Shown: piece by piece, positions 36,201 to 46,263 of the stretch | Layout of the letters: every line of letters begins with the position of its first letter | How positions within the stretch are numbered: the first letter of the stretch is position 1 | Source: Bicyclus anynana | Lineage: Eukaryota > Arthropoda > Insecta > Lepidoptera > Nymphalidae | Direction of reading: 5' to 3' | Assembly (NCBI RefSeq): GCF_947172395.1 | Contig: NC_069086.1 | Location: 16,753,572-16,817,571 of the forward strand | DNA length: 64,000 bases | Position numbers and translations under genes: made by a program | The notes under the pieces: generated by a model | The model's input: only the letters and a program-made list of their open reading frames with translations | Database searches by the model: none | What the model was told of the DNA's origin: nothing

Positions 36201-39200
36201 CTGTTCGATTAATATGTATGCCGCATATGAACAAGATGAATCACGACATAGTGCAGGAGTACCTACACCGATGACCTTTTGTAAGTATAACAATATCTAG
36301 TTTATATCGTACTAGCTGACGCCGCGCAGTTTCACTCGCGAGGTTCCAGTTCCTGTAGGAATACGGAGATAATATATAACCTATAGCCTTCCTCGATAAA
36401 TGGGCTATCTGACACTGAAAGAATTTTTCAAATCGGACCAGTAGTTTCTGAGATTAGCGCGTTCAATCAAACAGACAAACTAACTCTTTAGTTTTATAAT
36501 ATTAGTATAGATAGTTTATTTTTCATTATGGCGCATTCTTCGTTATACATTTGAAATTTTAGCGGCTTAAAACGAAAAAAAAGTATAGGTAGGTCAGTGA
36601 ATAAATATAAACAGTGTTAAATACTGATATTTTTAAAAATCTTCATTTTTTTTAAACTTTTGCAATTGTTTATGCGCCGGAAGTTTTTGCAAATTTTTCT
36701 AGAGGTCATGACGAGTCTAATGAGCTACCACACGTATTTACGGTACGTTATTCGCGGTAAGTTTCAGTTTTTAGCGGTTTTCACTAGCCTATAGGATATT
36801 GCTTAGCTTTTTTATGCTTCTTTTGTTATCGTTATATTATGTTGGAAATAGTAGTCTGTGACGGATATGACGTCGCCTGATCTCGTGTTGGCTTCAGTGT
36901 GCTCGTGGCGTTCGAGGCGTCCACATCTCTTGTTGTGTAATTCTTTATGGGTTACTTGGGATAGGCGGGGAGAGCGACTTGAGTGGAAAAGGGGAGTGTT
37001 AGTCGACTGTCAAAGGATCCTTTAACCCTACACACATCGTTCACAAGTACGTGACTCCACTCAAGGTCATTCTCTGCCATTCTAGAGTCTTATTTTGGTT
37101 GCAGTTTGATTTGTTAAATAAGTTGTCCTGACAAGTGTTGTGAAACATAACCTTTGTTCGACATTCGTTTTCTTATATTTGTAATCACTTTTGAGTCCTA
37201 TAATACTTTTAACTTGAAAAGTAAAGAATATAATTTAAAAGATTTCAAAGACATGAAATGAAATCAGAAGTAGGTAGATAGCAAAAGAAACCGCCAGACA
37301 TGGCAGTGGCGTCAACGCGTCGCATAGCAACTTTCTGTTAACCAAGAAACTACATGTCTTGGCTTACGTAAAGTTGAACTATAAATAGATGTAGCGTAAC
37401 TAGTTAGGGTCCACACACACGTGGCTGTTAACTACATGCGCCTAACAAGACAGCTGCTTGCCCGTGATAAGCGATCAAAAAGGGGATCCCCACCAGTCCA
37501 GGCAGGCTACCCTAACCGCCCTGCAATATACTTATATCTAAAAAAATCTTGATAATTCTATATTATATTATGAAATCATTACTTAAATAGAAAAAGTTTA
37601 CTATATGTATGTAATTCACTGGTCTGAGTGTTAAGATATTTTTTGAAAACTACGCCTTAAAGGTATTCCACACTTTACACCAGCTGGCCTACTCACTATT
37701 TTGGTCTTTATTATAAACCTATTAAAGTGAACAACATAGTGTCATCTACATACTATATGATATACACCGGTAAGCACCGGATGGCATTTGTAATTTGTAT
37801 CATAGTATGTGAATGACATTTTGTCAATTGATTTGTTTTTTATTTTGATGAGTTGATAATAAAGACCAAAATAGGAAATAGGCCAGCAGAGTCCATTTAT
37901 ATTAAACACATCACTCATTGTTCATACATGGTTTTGTGTATTATTGACCGAGAAAACATGACATGAGGGTTAAACTTATTTTAGTACGCCTAATATTAAC
38001 GATTTTAGGATAAAGTATTGAAGAACTTGGTGGTTTTTGTAAGAACTATTTATTGAAAAATGAAAATTCTGACATTTAACCAGAATTTAAACTTTAATGA
38101 GTACTTTCCTTCGGACAACGATGACAATTCACGTAATTTATGTCGGAAAATGCCAGCCGTGAAGTACGGTTTACGTGGTGCTTGAAATTTCGATGGAAAT
38201 TAAGACATTTTTCTATTTCAGAATATGGTTTAACCAGCCCTTCGTAACACTGTGGAAAAGTTGTAGCGTACAATTTATTTTAATATAACATCAATTAATT
38301 AATGAAGCATTTACAAAAACTGGCCTTCCGATTTCATCTGGCTTCATTTCGTTAACAAATAGTGGCCTAGAACTCTCCAATTGACCTCTTCAAGTCCCTT
38401 ATTGCTGGTAAACAATTTTTTTAATATTAATTACCTTTATATGTACTTCCCGCTTCAATTTTAGGTCCTACTTTATGTTCTTACTGGCAAACGCTTAGCT
38501 TTGCCCGCGTGGAATCTTCTATGAAAGAGGAATATCCATCTCTTGCATATGCATTATTTTGTTAATTATTATTATTTCAAAGGAATTAATTAGACAAAAT
38601 TTTCGAATAAAGCTCCCTAGCAAGCGATCCTATAAACTCGAGAGTTGTGCAATTATTTATTTTTAATACGTACCTCTGTTACCAAGAGATATCAAATGTT
38701 TTAAGTGGAATGTTTTTTTAGGTTTTGTTTATCTGACGAAAAAGTTGTTTCCAGTCTGATATTTTTTATACAAAATAAATAAGACAACTTTAAAGGTCGT
38801 CTAGGTGGCGCGTTTAAGTCTTTTGTTAAAAAATATAATGTTTAATTTCCATGAGGCTTCAAAATATGATGTGTGATTGTGTGATGTGATGTGATAGTGT
38901 GAAGTGTGATAGTGTGTTGTGATAGTATACTGTATATGTATATCTAATTCTAAAAGTAAATATATGTACTAGCATGCTGTGTGGACGTGGCTTTTCATGA
39001 AAATGTTTGGTTTTCTTATTTATACATATAAACATTCTTGGTAATCCACGTGGTTATTGAAACTAACATCACGTCAGAGACGATAATTGAATAACATGAA
39101 AAATACGTATTTGGTATGTTCGTAAAGTCCGTACATATTGGCATTTTATTTTTATACGTATAACAGACAATAGTTAGTACCTACATCTAGTACCACATTT

Positions 39201-42200
39201 TCCACTGGGCTCCAAGGTATTTGAAAGACGACCCCGCACCGTAAACCACACTTTTGGTGGAGGGGTCTACCAAAAGTGTTCTTTACGGTGCGGGGTCGTC
39301 TTGGTGGAGAGCCGCTGGTTACAGACGGGACTTTATATTTGAAAGTCCCTACAAAAGGCCTATATTGAGCAGTGTATGCCAGGCAGAATAAAATTATGCT
39401 TATATTATCGACAATGACTGAGATACATTCAATGGCGGGCCTACCCAGGGGCTAGGCGGTGCAATGCCCCGGTGCCTTCAAGCTCAGGAGCCCTAGAATC
39501 TTTACCAAAAAATTGCGATCGAATTGAACTTAGAAAATTTCCAAAAACGAAAAAGAGCTGATGAATATTTTTAGTTGATAAAACCTAACCAGTTTAGTTA
39601 GTGGGTGTAGTATAATATACTACAACCACTAACTAAACATCTATTGACAGTCTAGGCTGTTGACATATTATGTCAACAGCATAGACTGTCAATAGATGAG
39701 TCTATAAATACAAGCCTCGGACAAGAGGGGGTGTTAGTTGCACTTTGATGCTACAGCAGTACGTACCACGAGGTACTAAGTAGATACAGTGTTCAACCAA
39801 CTGGATGTGATAACCCGAGTGATCAACCGATCACCCAGAAAGTGTGTGCAAACACTACAGTGGGGTCCCATTTTTTATTTGCGCCAGGGCCCTTGGTTAC
39901 CTAGCTACGCCACTGGGTAGATTATTATGATAAATTGAATTAAACTTAAAAATCACCTAAGTATCAGAAGTCCATTAGTATAGGTAATTAGTGAGAATAA
40001 CATAATGATGGCAAAAAACAGACAAGAACATTAAGCGAACTACTTCGTTTGAACGATATCGCTTCTTATTATAATATACTAGCGGACGCCCGTGATTTCA
40101 TCCGCAGATCCCGCGGAAACCATTGATTTTCCGGAATGAAAAGTAGCCTATGTGTTAATCCAGAGCAAAATCTATTTCCATTCCAAATTTCAACCAAATC
40201 GCTTTAGTAGCTGCAGCGTAAAAGAGGAACAAACATACTTACACACTTACACACAAACTTTCGCCTTTATAATATTAGTGTGAAGTTATATTAGTGTGAT
40301 TTTAAGATTTTTAGCTAAAAAGTCCGTCATTGTAGCGTACACGAGTAATAAAATGTACCTACTTAGCTGTTTATTAAGGACAATTTACTATTGTATTTTT
40401 ATTAAAGAGTTTTTCAGATCTCATGGGTAGGTACGGTGACAGTTGCCTTATGACATTCATAATACGTACTATTATCGTGAATCGCGGCAAACTTTCAAGA
40501 GTAAAACGAACTGTTACCCATGCTATCTGAAAAACACTTTAAGTACTAAATTCCCTTGTTCCAACCTATCATTGTGAGATCGGACATGGAAAAAAGATGA
40601 GCATTATTATGTTCTAGAAAAATAGAATCCTGGAAATACCTATTTGAAATTAAACGAACGAACGAAGAATCTTGGCCTGTAGCCATGTGGCACGTCGCTT
40701 TCTACAAACGCTAACGCTTCGAAAACTAACAAAATGTATGGCAATGACATTCACTATCGACAGGTCACGTGATCAAGTTGCACGATCAGATCTTGTTACT
40801 TATCGAAGCGTTAGCATTTGTAGAAAGAGAATCGACGTACCACATTACTACAGGAAGTGATTATTAATATTTAAGAAAGATTTTGACATTCTTTCCACCT
40901 GTTATCAGCAGAAAAGAAAAATCTGTAATGAGTGAGAGTTGAGTTGAGAGTTTGGGGCCCAGGGTAAAGATTTCTTACAAAAGAAACAAAATTGCTTGCT
41001 TAAAAATATGACAGTGAGAATGACTTAACCTGTAGGATGTTTCCATTTTTTGGGCGCACGCTTAACTCTGGAAAAATTGCAATAAATATTGCATTTTTAT
41101 GGTCTTTTGTCATTTCTGAAGACAGTTTTTTTATATGTTCTTTTCCAGGAAGAACTAGATCAAGTGAGATTGTATTTCACACGTAAGGGGTCCCCTGTAG
41201 TCCGGGGGCCCCATATCATTAATACGGCTTATACGGCGATAGCTACGCCCCTGTCAAATATTATTTGGATAGGGCCTGGAACTCGAAAACTGAACCTCGG
41301 GATGCATTACCCAACAGATTAACCACTGAACCTACCCGCATAATTAGGGATTATTTGCTGTTATCAATTAAGTAATTAGCTTCATTGGAGGTTATTACAT
41401 AAGAATGTGGCAACTAGTAACGCAATTAGTTCACTCAGTAATGCATTAGAAGGAAATCGGGAACTGCAACCCGTTTCCGTTGGCATTTCTGTAAACGTTA
41501 GAGTTAGCGCAGGATGCCTTTTTATGTTAATTAGGGTTCCGTAGTGAACACGGTGAACTTGTAGTTTCGTTATGTCAGCCACTGACGATCAAGTAAGCTC
41601 ACATTCCTGCAGCACTATCGGCTTGACGTCTAAACTGATCGTGTGTTGGTCGCGAACGGCATGATGTCAAACATCAGTTTTATCAGCTGTCAAGCCGTTA
41701 GCGCTGCAGGCATGTGAGGTTACTTGATCGTGAGTGGCTGACATTATGTCCGTCCGTCCGCTTGCAGGTACATTGTTGCACTCAATAACTCTTAGTAGGG
41801 GATCACAGAATACATAGGAGTAATAGGTTATGGTAGACGCAAAATCCTGAAATATTTAGCATGGGAAAATAAATTAAATATATTAAAAATGTCGTTCCGT
41901 ATCACGACTTACATACGAAACGACTTTAAGTTTTTAATCTACTATTAATATAATTCAAAAGATTTCAAATATTAATCGAGAAAATTTTCCAGTAAATAGG
42001 TAGATTAAGTAATTCACTGTTTATGACTTACACCTTTTTTTAATTGTGTAAAAAAACAAAAGGTTTTTTATTGATTTTTCTGCTCTTTATTTAACTTTCT
42101 TTTTTTTCTTTTTCATAGGCAAAGGTACAGCCAAAATAAACGTTTTCTTTTGTTTTTCCTGCTATTTTTACGTTTGGATAATTCCTGTGACAGTGCAAAC

Positions 42201-44076
42201 TGTGGCATTACCAAAAACTAAAAACAAAAAAAATGTGAACATTTATATCTCACGGAGTGAATAAACAAGACTTTTCTTCGTGGGTTTTATGCAGCAAACA
42301 TTCGTCATTTTTGAGCTAGAGAGGTGAAAGTTCGTACCTATTAGATATGGTGTCGTTCTGTATATTTTGTGTGTGAATTTTCGTATCTTTTATGATATCT
42401 GACTTCAATGTAGATTAAACAATTTAGTATCCCCAGTACGGTCGTTGTTTTTCGAGGTTGAGATATAAGTAGGTATCTACCTAATTATGAGTCATTAGCC
42501 TTACCTATGATTTAATTAAGAAGAAACCTGTTACCGCGAATAACTGGCACCAAATAACGATTTACTTAAACGGCTACGCCATTAAAGAATATCGGGCGCT
42601 TGGAAACCATTACGTAGGCTTTATCTTCGTTATTACGAAACGCGATTGGTTCCTCGCATGTGTGCGTGTGTTGGAAGTTAAAAATTTACAAATCAACGAT
42701 CGATATTAAACGTGCTAAATGGCCTTTATGAATAAATACGTAGTGAGGTTGGCTAACAACTGTTAAGTAAGTGATCCAATAAGTCTTAGTAATAGGTTTA
42801 GTTTTTTAATATTAGATAAATAGGCTCACGCTTGACCACAACCTCATCTGATAAACTGTCTAAATGTGGTTTGAAACGTCGTCAGCCCTTTGTCTTGGCA
42901 AATTCACATGAAGGATAAAAAAAATAAAAGCTTCCTAAAGTTAACTGTTATGGATGTTCTACACGTTCCGATTCTATAACACTATTCCGATCTTAATACA
43001 GTTTTTAAATTAATATTTACTTAAGGCACAGCTTATTTTAAATAATTTCATAGCATCGATCTTGATTTATGAAATAATAAATTAATTTAAATGAAGATGA
43101 AATGGCTTCTTTTAGACTAACTGAATTATCAGTTATTGTGGATGTTTTTATTATATTAATGGATTGAGCTTTAATAAACAGTTGAGTATTTGTTTTTTCT
43201 TTGATTCGGATTTTATTAAAACGAATTCACTGAACTGTTTGAATGTACCCGATTTTCTAATAGGAAAAAATACTAGAAGATTATTATTGTTTAGCGCTAT
43301 TGATAATATAATAATTACTTTTAGACATGTTCACGAATTTTAGGCATTTGTTAATGTCACACCAGTAAAAATATTCGATGTAATTCATACATCGAATATT
43401 TTTACTGGTGTGACATTAACAAATGCCTAAAATTAGAATATAATTTATTTAAATCGAATAATTACATAATCAACTTCAAATTCCAATAAGAAAATTAAGT
43501 ATCTACCTACGTATAAATAACTAAATACCTTCCTACTTAATATAAATATTTATGGAGGCCTATGGCGACAATTTATAAAACAAGGTACCTACCAACACAT
43601 TTAAAAATGGAATTGATTAAAATTCAAGCATATTGCGTGGGGGTTTACCTATCGAGTATGTAAATTGCATTGTAAGTAAACATATCTTAATAAGATTGGT
43701 TTGTGTGTGTAAAAAATAATAAAAATGAGGTTCGTGTTTGCAGACGACGTAGGTAATTGCAAAAGAAAAATATCAAGGTGATTATGTAAGTGCTACCTAT
43801 TTATAGCACTATAAATTACTAAGCATTTATGGGTATATAAGACGTATTTATGTAACTATGTATTTTTTTATTTATTTAAGTACAGTCAAAGATATAGATA
43901 TAGAAGAAAGAGCTTTTCAACAAACTGAACGTGTAGAGAGTCCATTATGCATTTTATTTTAGGGTGAGGGTAGGCAATAGAAATAAAATTAATTTCCAAA
44001 ATTGTTAAAATATAAACTTACCATATTGCAAATCGTGGAGAAAAACTAGAAGAAACACTAGAAACCCCGTCAACAT
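30285..44076 (-). CDS. Secreted or type I membrane protein, 5' part (signal-peptide exon plus ectodomain exon)
   Basis: I do not recognise this gene by name. Coding exon 1 (44076 down to 44022) starts at an ATG and encodes MLTGFLVFLLVFLHDLQY, a clear signal peptide, then a GTAAGT donor after one base of the next codon. The exon at 30469-30285 is preceded by a CAG acceptor and needs exactly that one base (G+CG = Ala), stays open for 61 codons, and ends at AAG followed by GTCAGT. It is far more GC-rich than its surroundings. The mature N-terminus would begin near AHSSSLLCGRTKEVEVG, with two cysteines about 34 residues apart and an NST glycosylation site, ending QLRLHAPDAAAFTIRLIDVK. The Cys spacing and the C-x-L-R-L-x-A-P pattern vaguely recall a CUB domain; this is inference. 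Intron 1 is about 13.5 kb, filled with repeats and the N gap. I found no further exon to the left, so the CDS is partial. A small missed exon is possible. Confidence 0.6.
30560..30840 (+). mobile_element. SINE family A with internal deletions
   Basis: GACGGCCTCCGTGGCGCGGT to poly(A); about 60 bases are missing after GGTCCTGGGTTTG. It lies about 90 bases upstream of the ectodomain exon. Confidence 0.8.
30841..32290. other. Intron 1 of the secreted gene, no element defined
   Basis: AT-rich; the GCTGAAACTACTGAATGAAT repeat core occurs at 31893-31912. Confidence 0.4.
32294..32448 (-). mobile_element. Lep1-like Helitron, internally deleted, reverse
   Basis: ACTAGCTAACGCCGCGCGGT to CTCTTCAGCTTTACAGTATT. 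Confidence 0.7.
32450..33160. other. Intron 1 of the secreted gene, unassigned
   Basis: No supported feature; AAATAAATGAATTTAGACTTTGAC-type sequence near 32788 also occurs at 5945, so part of it is repetitive. Confidence 0.35.
33161..33360. other. Assembly gap of 200 N
   Basis: Exactly 200 N, probably a fixed-size placeholder. The flanks read GAAGAAGGGT before and GGGTCGGCGC after. Confidence 1.
33361..33700. other. Intron 1 of the secreted gene, right flank of the gap
   Basis: The first 50 bases are open on the minus strand (EGIFYPDKLWNQRR) and run into the gap. An exon here cannot be excluded but has no clear acceptor. Confidence 0.25.
33701..34010 (+). mobile_element. SINE family B, full copy
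   Basis: GAGCCGTGATAGCGCAGTGG, GGTTCGAATCCGGTCCGGGA and the tail GAATATGGGTTGATGACGAT. Confidence 0.85.
34185..34440 (+). repeat. CCGACTTCC-family internal segment
   Basis: AAAAAAGGAGGAGGTTCTCA and AACTTCGTCATTTATTAACG; the same order occurs at 35100-35215. Confidence 0.5.
34441..35094. other. Intron 1 of the secreted gene, unassigned
   Basis: AT-rich; no frame or repeat end supported. Confidence 0.35.
35095..35445 (+). mobile_element. CCGACTTCC-family element segment
   Basis: AAAAAGGAGGAGGTTTTTCA, CATAACTTCGTCATTTATAG, GATGACATCCTGGAGAAATC and TGCTCGCTCAAAACACCCTG; inverse related parts lie at 62229-62526. Confidence 0.55.
35460..35757 (+). mobile_element. SINE family B, full copy
   Basis: AGCCGTGATAGCCCAGTAGA, GGTTCGAATCCGGTCCGGGG and the tail CGAGCCGAATATGGGTTTAA. 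Confidence 0.85.
35936..36130 (+). mobile_element. Lep1-like non-autonomous Helitron
   Basis: CTATACTAATATTATAAAGC to GCGGCGTCAGCTAGT; the GTTT run is shortened. Confidence 0.8.
36311..36511 (-). mobile_element. Lep1-like non-autonomous Helitron, reverse
   Basis: ACTAGCTGACGCCGCGCAGT to TTTATAATATTAGTATAG, only 180 bases from the forward copy at 35936-36130, so the two form a loose inverted pair. Confidence 0.8.
36846..37145 (+). repeat. LTR-like dispersed repeat, copy 2
   Basis: GGAAATAGTAGTCTGTGACG to AAGTTGTCCTGACAAG, a partner of 22990-23335. The two differ by indels of tens of bases in the left third. Confidence 0.55.
37150..39190. other. Intron 1 of the secreted gene, unassigned
   Basis: AT-rich. 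A low-complexity (GTGTGATA)n-like run lies at 38870-38935. Confidence 0.35.
38870..38935 (+). repeat. GTGTGAT-type simple repeat
   Basis: GTGTGATGTGATGTGATAGT and close variants are repeated over about 65 bases. Confidence 0.75.
39200..39385 (+). mobile_element. RTE-like LINE fragment rearranged into a hairpin
   Basis: GACGACCCCGCACCGTAAAC (39227) pairs with the inverse ending GTGCGGGGTCGTC at 39300. GAAAGTCCCTACAAAAGGCC and the AGCAGTG end follow. Confidence 0.65.
39431..39918. mobile_element. Degenerate DNA transposon with CAGTGGCGTAGCTAGG-like ends
   Basis: The right end ACCTAGCTACGCCACTGGG is the inverse of the common lepidopteran transposon end; the left AATGGCGGGCCTACCCAGGG is its diverged partner. 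Two tandem hairpins lie inside (39592-39638 and 39638-39698). Confidence 0.6.
39592..39698. repeat. Two abutting near-perfect hairpins
   Basis: Hairpin 1 has arm GTTTAGTTAGTGG. Hairpin 2 has arm CATCTATTGACAGTCTA and TGTTGACATA at its centre. They share one base at 39638. Confidence 0.85.
40077..40290 (+). mobile_element. Non-autonomous element, same family as 29148-29515
   Basis: CTAGCGGACGCCCGTGATTT, AAAAGTAGCCTATGTGTTAA and the end TTTATAATATTAGTGTGA. Confidence 0.65.
40674..40856. mobile_element. MITE with about 50-base terminal inverted repeats
   Basis: CCTGTAGCCATGTGGCACGT with CTTTCTACAAACGCTAACGC at the left; CGTTAGCATTTGTAGAAAG and ACGTACCACATTACTACAGG at the right. Confidence 0.85.
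40857..41570. other. Intron 1 of the secreted gene, unassigned
   Basis: The stretch 41145-41340 has near-even base composition and ends like a SINE head in reverse, but no family match was found in the window. Confidence 0.3.
41572..41744. mobile_element. Foldback MITE with ATGTCAGCCACT ends
   Basis: ATGTCAGCCACTGACGATCA pairs with TGATCGTGAGTGGCTGACAT, and the arms continue through GCTCACATTCCTGCAGC. A partial relative is at 10110-10260. Confidence 0.85.
41745..43335. other. Intron 1 of the secreted gene, unassigned
   Basis: AT-rich, with T-runs and A-runs near 42030-42120. No exon seen. Confidence 0.35.
43336..43434. repeat. Perfect 46-bp hairpin with 7-base loop
   Basis: The left arm 43336-43381 (from AATTTTAGGCATTTGTTAAT) and the right arm 43389-43434 are exact inverse complements around AATTCAT. 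No decay is visible, so it is recent or maintained. Confidence 0.95.
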
Positions 44077-44468
44077 GTTTCTAAAAGTACCAAATAGCAC
44101 ACTTTCAACATAGAAACATTATTGAAAAAAATCAGAACGTCTTGCATCGTGCACCGATAGTGAAAATGAAAACAAACAGTAAAAAAATTTTTGGCACTGC
44201 ACCTTTATGTTTATAATCAAAACACTTGCAATAATTTAATTATAAAACACTTTGAAACTGTTAGTTTTTATGCACAGTAAAAGGAAACAGTTAAATTTCG
44301 GTAATAACCGACCTAAAATTACGATATATGTGCGAAATATCGTAAGGAATCATGGCAACGCGTATGACACACGTCTACTCGCTACGGCGCGACGGAGCGG
44401 ACGGCAAGCAAGTCGGGCGGTCGGCAACGGCAAACGGCGCGCGGCGGGATTCGAAAATGGAATGTACT
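44077..44468 (-). other. Putative 5' UTR of the secreted-protein gene
   Basis: This stretch lies between the inferred initiator and the signal-peptide ATG. Its first 120 bases (minus-strand sense) are strongly CpG-rich against an AT-rich background, and the part next to the ATG is AT-rich. Upstream ATGs exist, so either the leader contains small upstream ORFs or it is spliced. Confidence 0.4.
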
Positions 44469-44497
44469 GAGTGCAACTAGCGCTCGCCGGATATAAT
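44466..44497 (-). promoter_or_regulatory. TATA box and arthropod initiator of the secreted-protein gene
   Basis: Read on the minus strand, TTATAT (44496-44491) is followed about 25 bases later by TCAGT (44470-44466), the arthropod initiator consensus. The transcript would start near 44468. Downstream lies a GC- and CpG-rich leader (about 44350-44460) and then the signal-peptide ATG at 44076. The spacing and the switch in base composition support a real promoter, but no transcript evidence was available. Confidence 0.5.
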
Positions 44498-44984
44498 CTG
44501 CGTAGGAAACCGCTTTGTTGGCAAATGAGCTCGCCTAGAGGCTTTGAGGAGCTACATTTGATGTAACTTGAAGTTAATACGTTCGTCGTTTATACAATCA
44601 ATGGCAGTTACTGTTTTCACAGCAGCTAATTTCTTTAGACTATGGGGCTTATAAGTTTTCCTTTATTCGTATTAGGATCGGATGGGTATCTTTTAAATCA
44701 GTAATGTTGGCAAGTTTCAAGGCGACTTTTACTATGGTGGGCTGACGAAATAAATTAAACATAACTTGTAATCTCATAAGAAATCCTCTTTTGTATGAGA
44801 AGGAAGGTAGGCCGTTAAGCTTGGATGATGAATATTTGATGATGAACCATATGATACTTTATTTTAACATAAAGATATCCACATGGATATTAGTAAACCA
44901 CAGTGAGGCGCGGAGGTTTCATTGTACCCTTACCGACAAAAATTCTACACTGTTCCAACTCACCGCCCTTTTCAGGGGAGATAC

Positions 44985-45235
44985 GGATGAATTCACCCTT
45001 TCTCCCTTGTCCTGTCCTTCAAGCTCCGATAGAGAATGTTTTCGTCGCCACAAACGTTCGTTGTCTCATCCTGCCAGCAACTCCTCTTGCCAACTGGACG
45101 GGACATGTGATACATCGAATGCACTGTAGTCAACTCTTCGCCACCTACTTCACCTCCTACACCCGCAAAAATCTTAATAAAGGGGATTGCCCACCGGTCA
45201 ATACAGTGTGTGTAGGGCATCCAGGTATACCCCCG
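44985..45235 (-). repeat. Unclassified dispersed repeat with open minus-strand frame
   Basis: The minus strand is open for 75 codons (45220-44993; FIKIFAGVGGEVGGEELTTV). Its composition differs from the flanks. From memory of lepidopteran genomes this looks like a common repeat rather than a host gene; not verified. Confidence 0.35.
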
Positions 45236-45919
45236 TTTAAAAATATAATATGGAGATATTAATAATTATCATTCATAAATAAGGATCTGGTTAAATAATT
45301 GGCTTAATAAAAATATGTTTCCTGAAGAAAAATATTTCTTTTTATTACTATTCTAGGGCAAAATGTTCGCCGGTGTACCAAAGCGGCGAAGTAACATTTG
45401 AAGCTGTATTACTATTTTTCTCTGTTACCAACAAGTTTAACAAACAAGAAAACAAACAAACAAACCAACACATAAGTCAAAAATATCATACGAGTAAGAC
45501 TCAGGCTGTATGGTCAACGATCTTACGTTAAGCAAACCTTTTTTGATAAAGTAATGATTTCATTTTTAAAGTAGAATTATCATATTTTTTTCAGAAATAA
45601 GTAAATTGTCGGGTGGTTAGGGGTCGGGGACGGACATTGCATGGGCAATATTTATTTTTTATTCTATTGCATCGATTATGTTTTTTTCTGTAATAGGCCT
45701 AAGATTCGCGCTACGATATATTTCGTAAAGAGAAAAATACAGTCGACAAATAACGGCTGAACCGAAAATATCGCTATCTTTTGAAAGACAAAAAACGCTT
45801 TTACTTTCACTGCGCCTATGCGCTGATGCGCATGCGCGATAATATTTATTATTATTGTGTTGAAAAAATTGGTTCAAAAAAGCTAGAACTAGAACTGTAA
45901 AGTCAGTTATTAAAAAGAA

Positions 45920-46030
45920 GCAACTGTCAATTGTCATTGTCAATGTCAAGCATTTTTATTGTCATTTGTCAGTGTCATGTCAATTTGTGATGTGATTTCA
46001 TGATTTGTGATGTCAAGTCAAATGTCAATC
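45920..46030 (+). promoter_or_regulatory. TGTCA-rich direct-repeat array upstream of the SLC35B4-type gene
   Basis: TGTCA occurs about nine times here, in runs such as GTCAATTGTCATTGTCAATG. A similar shorter run lies upstream of sws (about 55830-55850). No TATA box is evident. I take this as a candidate core promoter or proximal element of a housekeeping gene; the assignment is inference. Confidence 0.35.
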
Positions 46031-46048
46031 GTATTTATAGTAATCATA

Positions 46049-46105
46049 GCAGCCACGATTCAATTGAATACTTTATATAGAAGAATTGAAATGAATCGTG
46101 GCTGC
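46049..46105. repeat. Imperfect hairpin in the 5' flank of the SLC35B4-type gene
   Basis: GCAGCCACGATTCAATTGAA is answered by an inverted copy ending at 46105, with a short AT-rich loop. It lies about 160 bases before the start codon and may be a small MITE. Confidence 0.5.
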
Positions 46106-46263
46106 CTGGCTGCCATTTGACAACCGCAAAGTAAACAAAAATCAAATACAAAGATGTGTAAAAGTAGAATAAAACATTAAATCGTGTAATAAATACTTAC
46201 CAAGATCGTCTAATTTCAATATACCAAACTTCAAATAAGTTTATACTGAGTGCAAAACAAAAT

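Noticed and set aside
44252..44470. 72-codon plus-strand frame in CpG-rich DNA
   Set aside because: It lies over the inferred promoter and leader of the minus-strand secreted gene; its end is basic low-complexity sequence.
45659..45949. 96-codon minus-strand frame just upstream of the transporter gene
   Set aside because: It overlaps the likely promoter region and has no recognised motif or splice support.
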